5,453 nt of DNA from an uncultured Ardenticatenia bacterium (GTDB taxonomy: Bacteria; Chloroflexota; Anaerolineae; Promineifilales; Promineifilaceae): positions 1 through 5,453 of the forward strand of contig CALLZA010000182.1 in assembly GCA_937858165.1 (NCBI GenBank). The letters are read 5' to 3'. Made by a program: the position numbers and the translations under genes. Below, piece after piece: positions 5,241 to 5,453 of this stretch (its first letter is position 1; every line of letters starts with the position of its first letter). The notes beneath the pieces are model-generated. The model was not told the DNA's origin. It saw nothing but the letters and a program-made list of their open reading frames with translations, and made no database searches.

Positions 5241-5310
5241 CTGTCTCTTATACACATCTGACGCTGCCGACGAGCGATCTAGTGTAGATCTCGGTGGTCG
5301 CCGTATCATT
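5241..5310 (-). other. Illumina Nextera read-1/i5/P5 adapter (reverse complement)
   Basis: The Tn5 mosaic end CTGTCTCTTATACACATCT is at 5241-5259 and GACGCTGCCGACGA at 5260-5273. An 8-base index, GCGATCTA, follows at 5274-5281; its complement TAGATCGC is what I recall as i5 index 501. The complement of P5 is at 5282-5310. Together with the left adapter this is one complete dual-indexed library end pair. Reading frames through it give the well-known contaminant peptides such as MIRRPPRSTL. Confidence 0.98.
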
Positions 5311-5453
5311 AAAAAAAAAAACATAGGAACGCGAGGAGCGAGACGGATAGAGTAAAAAAAACGAAAACGCGAGTAACCAATAAACACACGCAGAGTAAAG
5401 ACATGACGTAAAGCATCTAGAAAGAGCAACAAGCGAACAAATGAAGACATACC
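5311..5453. other. non-genomic read-through tail (right)
   Basis: Eleven A bases (5311-5321) follow the P5 end directly and are succeeded by A-rich, patternless sequence. This is the mirror of the left tail and typical of reads running off the end of a library molecule. No gene is present. An open frame crossing it on the minus strand (5217-5450) is spurious. Confidence 0.9.

Overview
The window is about 5 kb of bacterial DNA, probably from a Chloroflexota (Anaerolineae-like) genome assembled from a metagenome, wrapped in sequencing artefact. Positions 129-194 and 5241-5310 are Illumina Nextera adapters (P7/i7/read-2 on the left, read-1/i5/P5 on the right). Positions 1-128 and 5311-5453 are meaningless read-through tails. 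Genuine genomic sequence therefore runs only from about 195 to 5240, and the genes at both ends are cut by adapter, not by biology. The phylum assignment is an inference from high GC, the types of protein present (death-like effector-associated domains, PPC-type secreted protein, stand-alone mutase large subunit) and the style of the intergenic repeats. No rRNA or other decisive marker is present.

Layout. The left block on the minus strand is the start of a division/cell-wall (dcw) cluster: mraZ (445-864) followed by the first 76 codons of rsmH (423 down to 195). Upstream of mraZ are a good sigma-70-like promoter (976-1004) and four TGGG boxes at exact 10-bp spacing (935-974), the expected operator of MraZ itself. 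About 690 bp without a gene follow (1005-1692). This stretch holds heptamer repeats, a 15-bp-period repeat and a nested cluster of hairpins with TGAA/TTGA loops.

The centre holds two divergent genes. On the minus strand (1693-2595) is a 300-residue membrane protein with three predicted membrane segments, a Pro/Ala linker and two tandem helical domains that look like the death-fold-like effector-associated domains of bacterial conflict proteins; no effector domain is attached. On the plus strand (2928-4229) is a 433-residue secreted protein with a signal peptide, a PPC-type beta-sandwich domain and a C-terminal half that looks like an old tandem duplication. The 332-bp gap between them is AT-rich and carries a cluster of TGACAT/ATGTCA motifs. 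The secreted gene ends at a very strong intrinsic terminator (4271-4316).

The right block, on the minus strand (4370-5240), is the C-terminal 289 residues of a methylmalonyl-CoA mutase-family large (catalytic) subunit. Its 3' end runs into a heptamer array that contains a perfect 36-bp palindrome.

The genes do not form one obvious pathway. mraZ-rsmH is a true operon; the other three look like independent units. The most unusual items are the membrane-anchored tandem effector-associated-domain protein, the duplicated C-terminal module of the secreted protein and the structured intergenic repeats. I see no complete new defence or metabolic system in the window.
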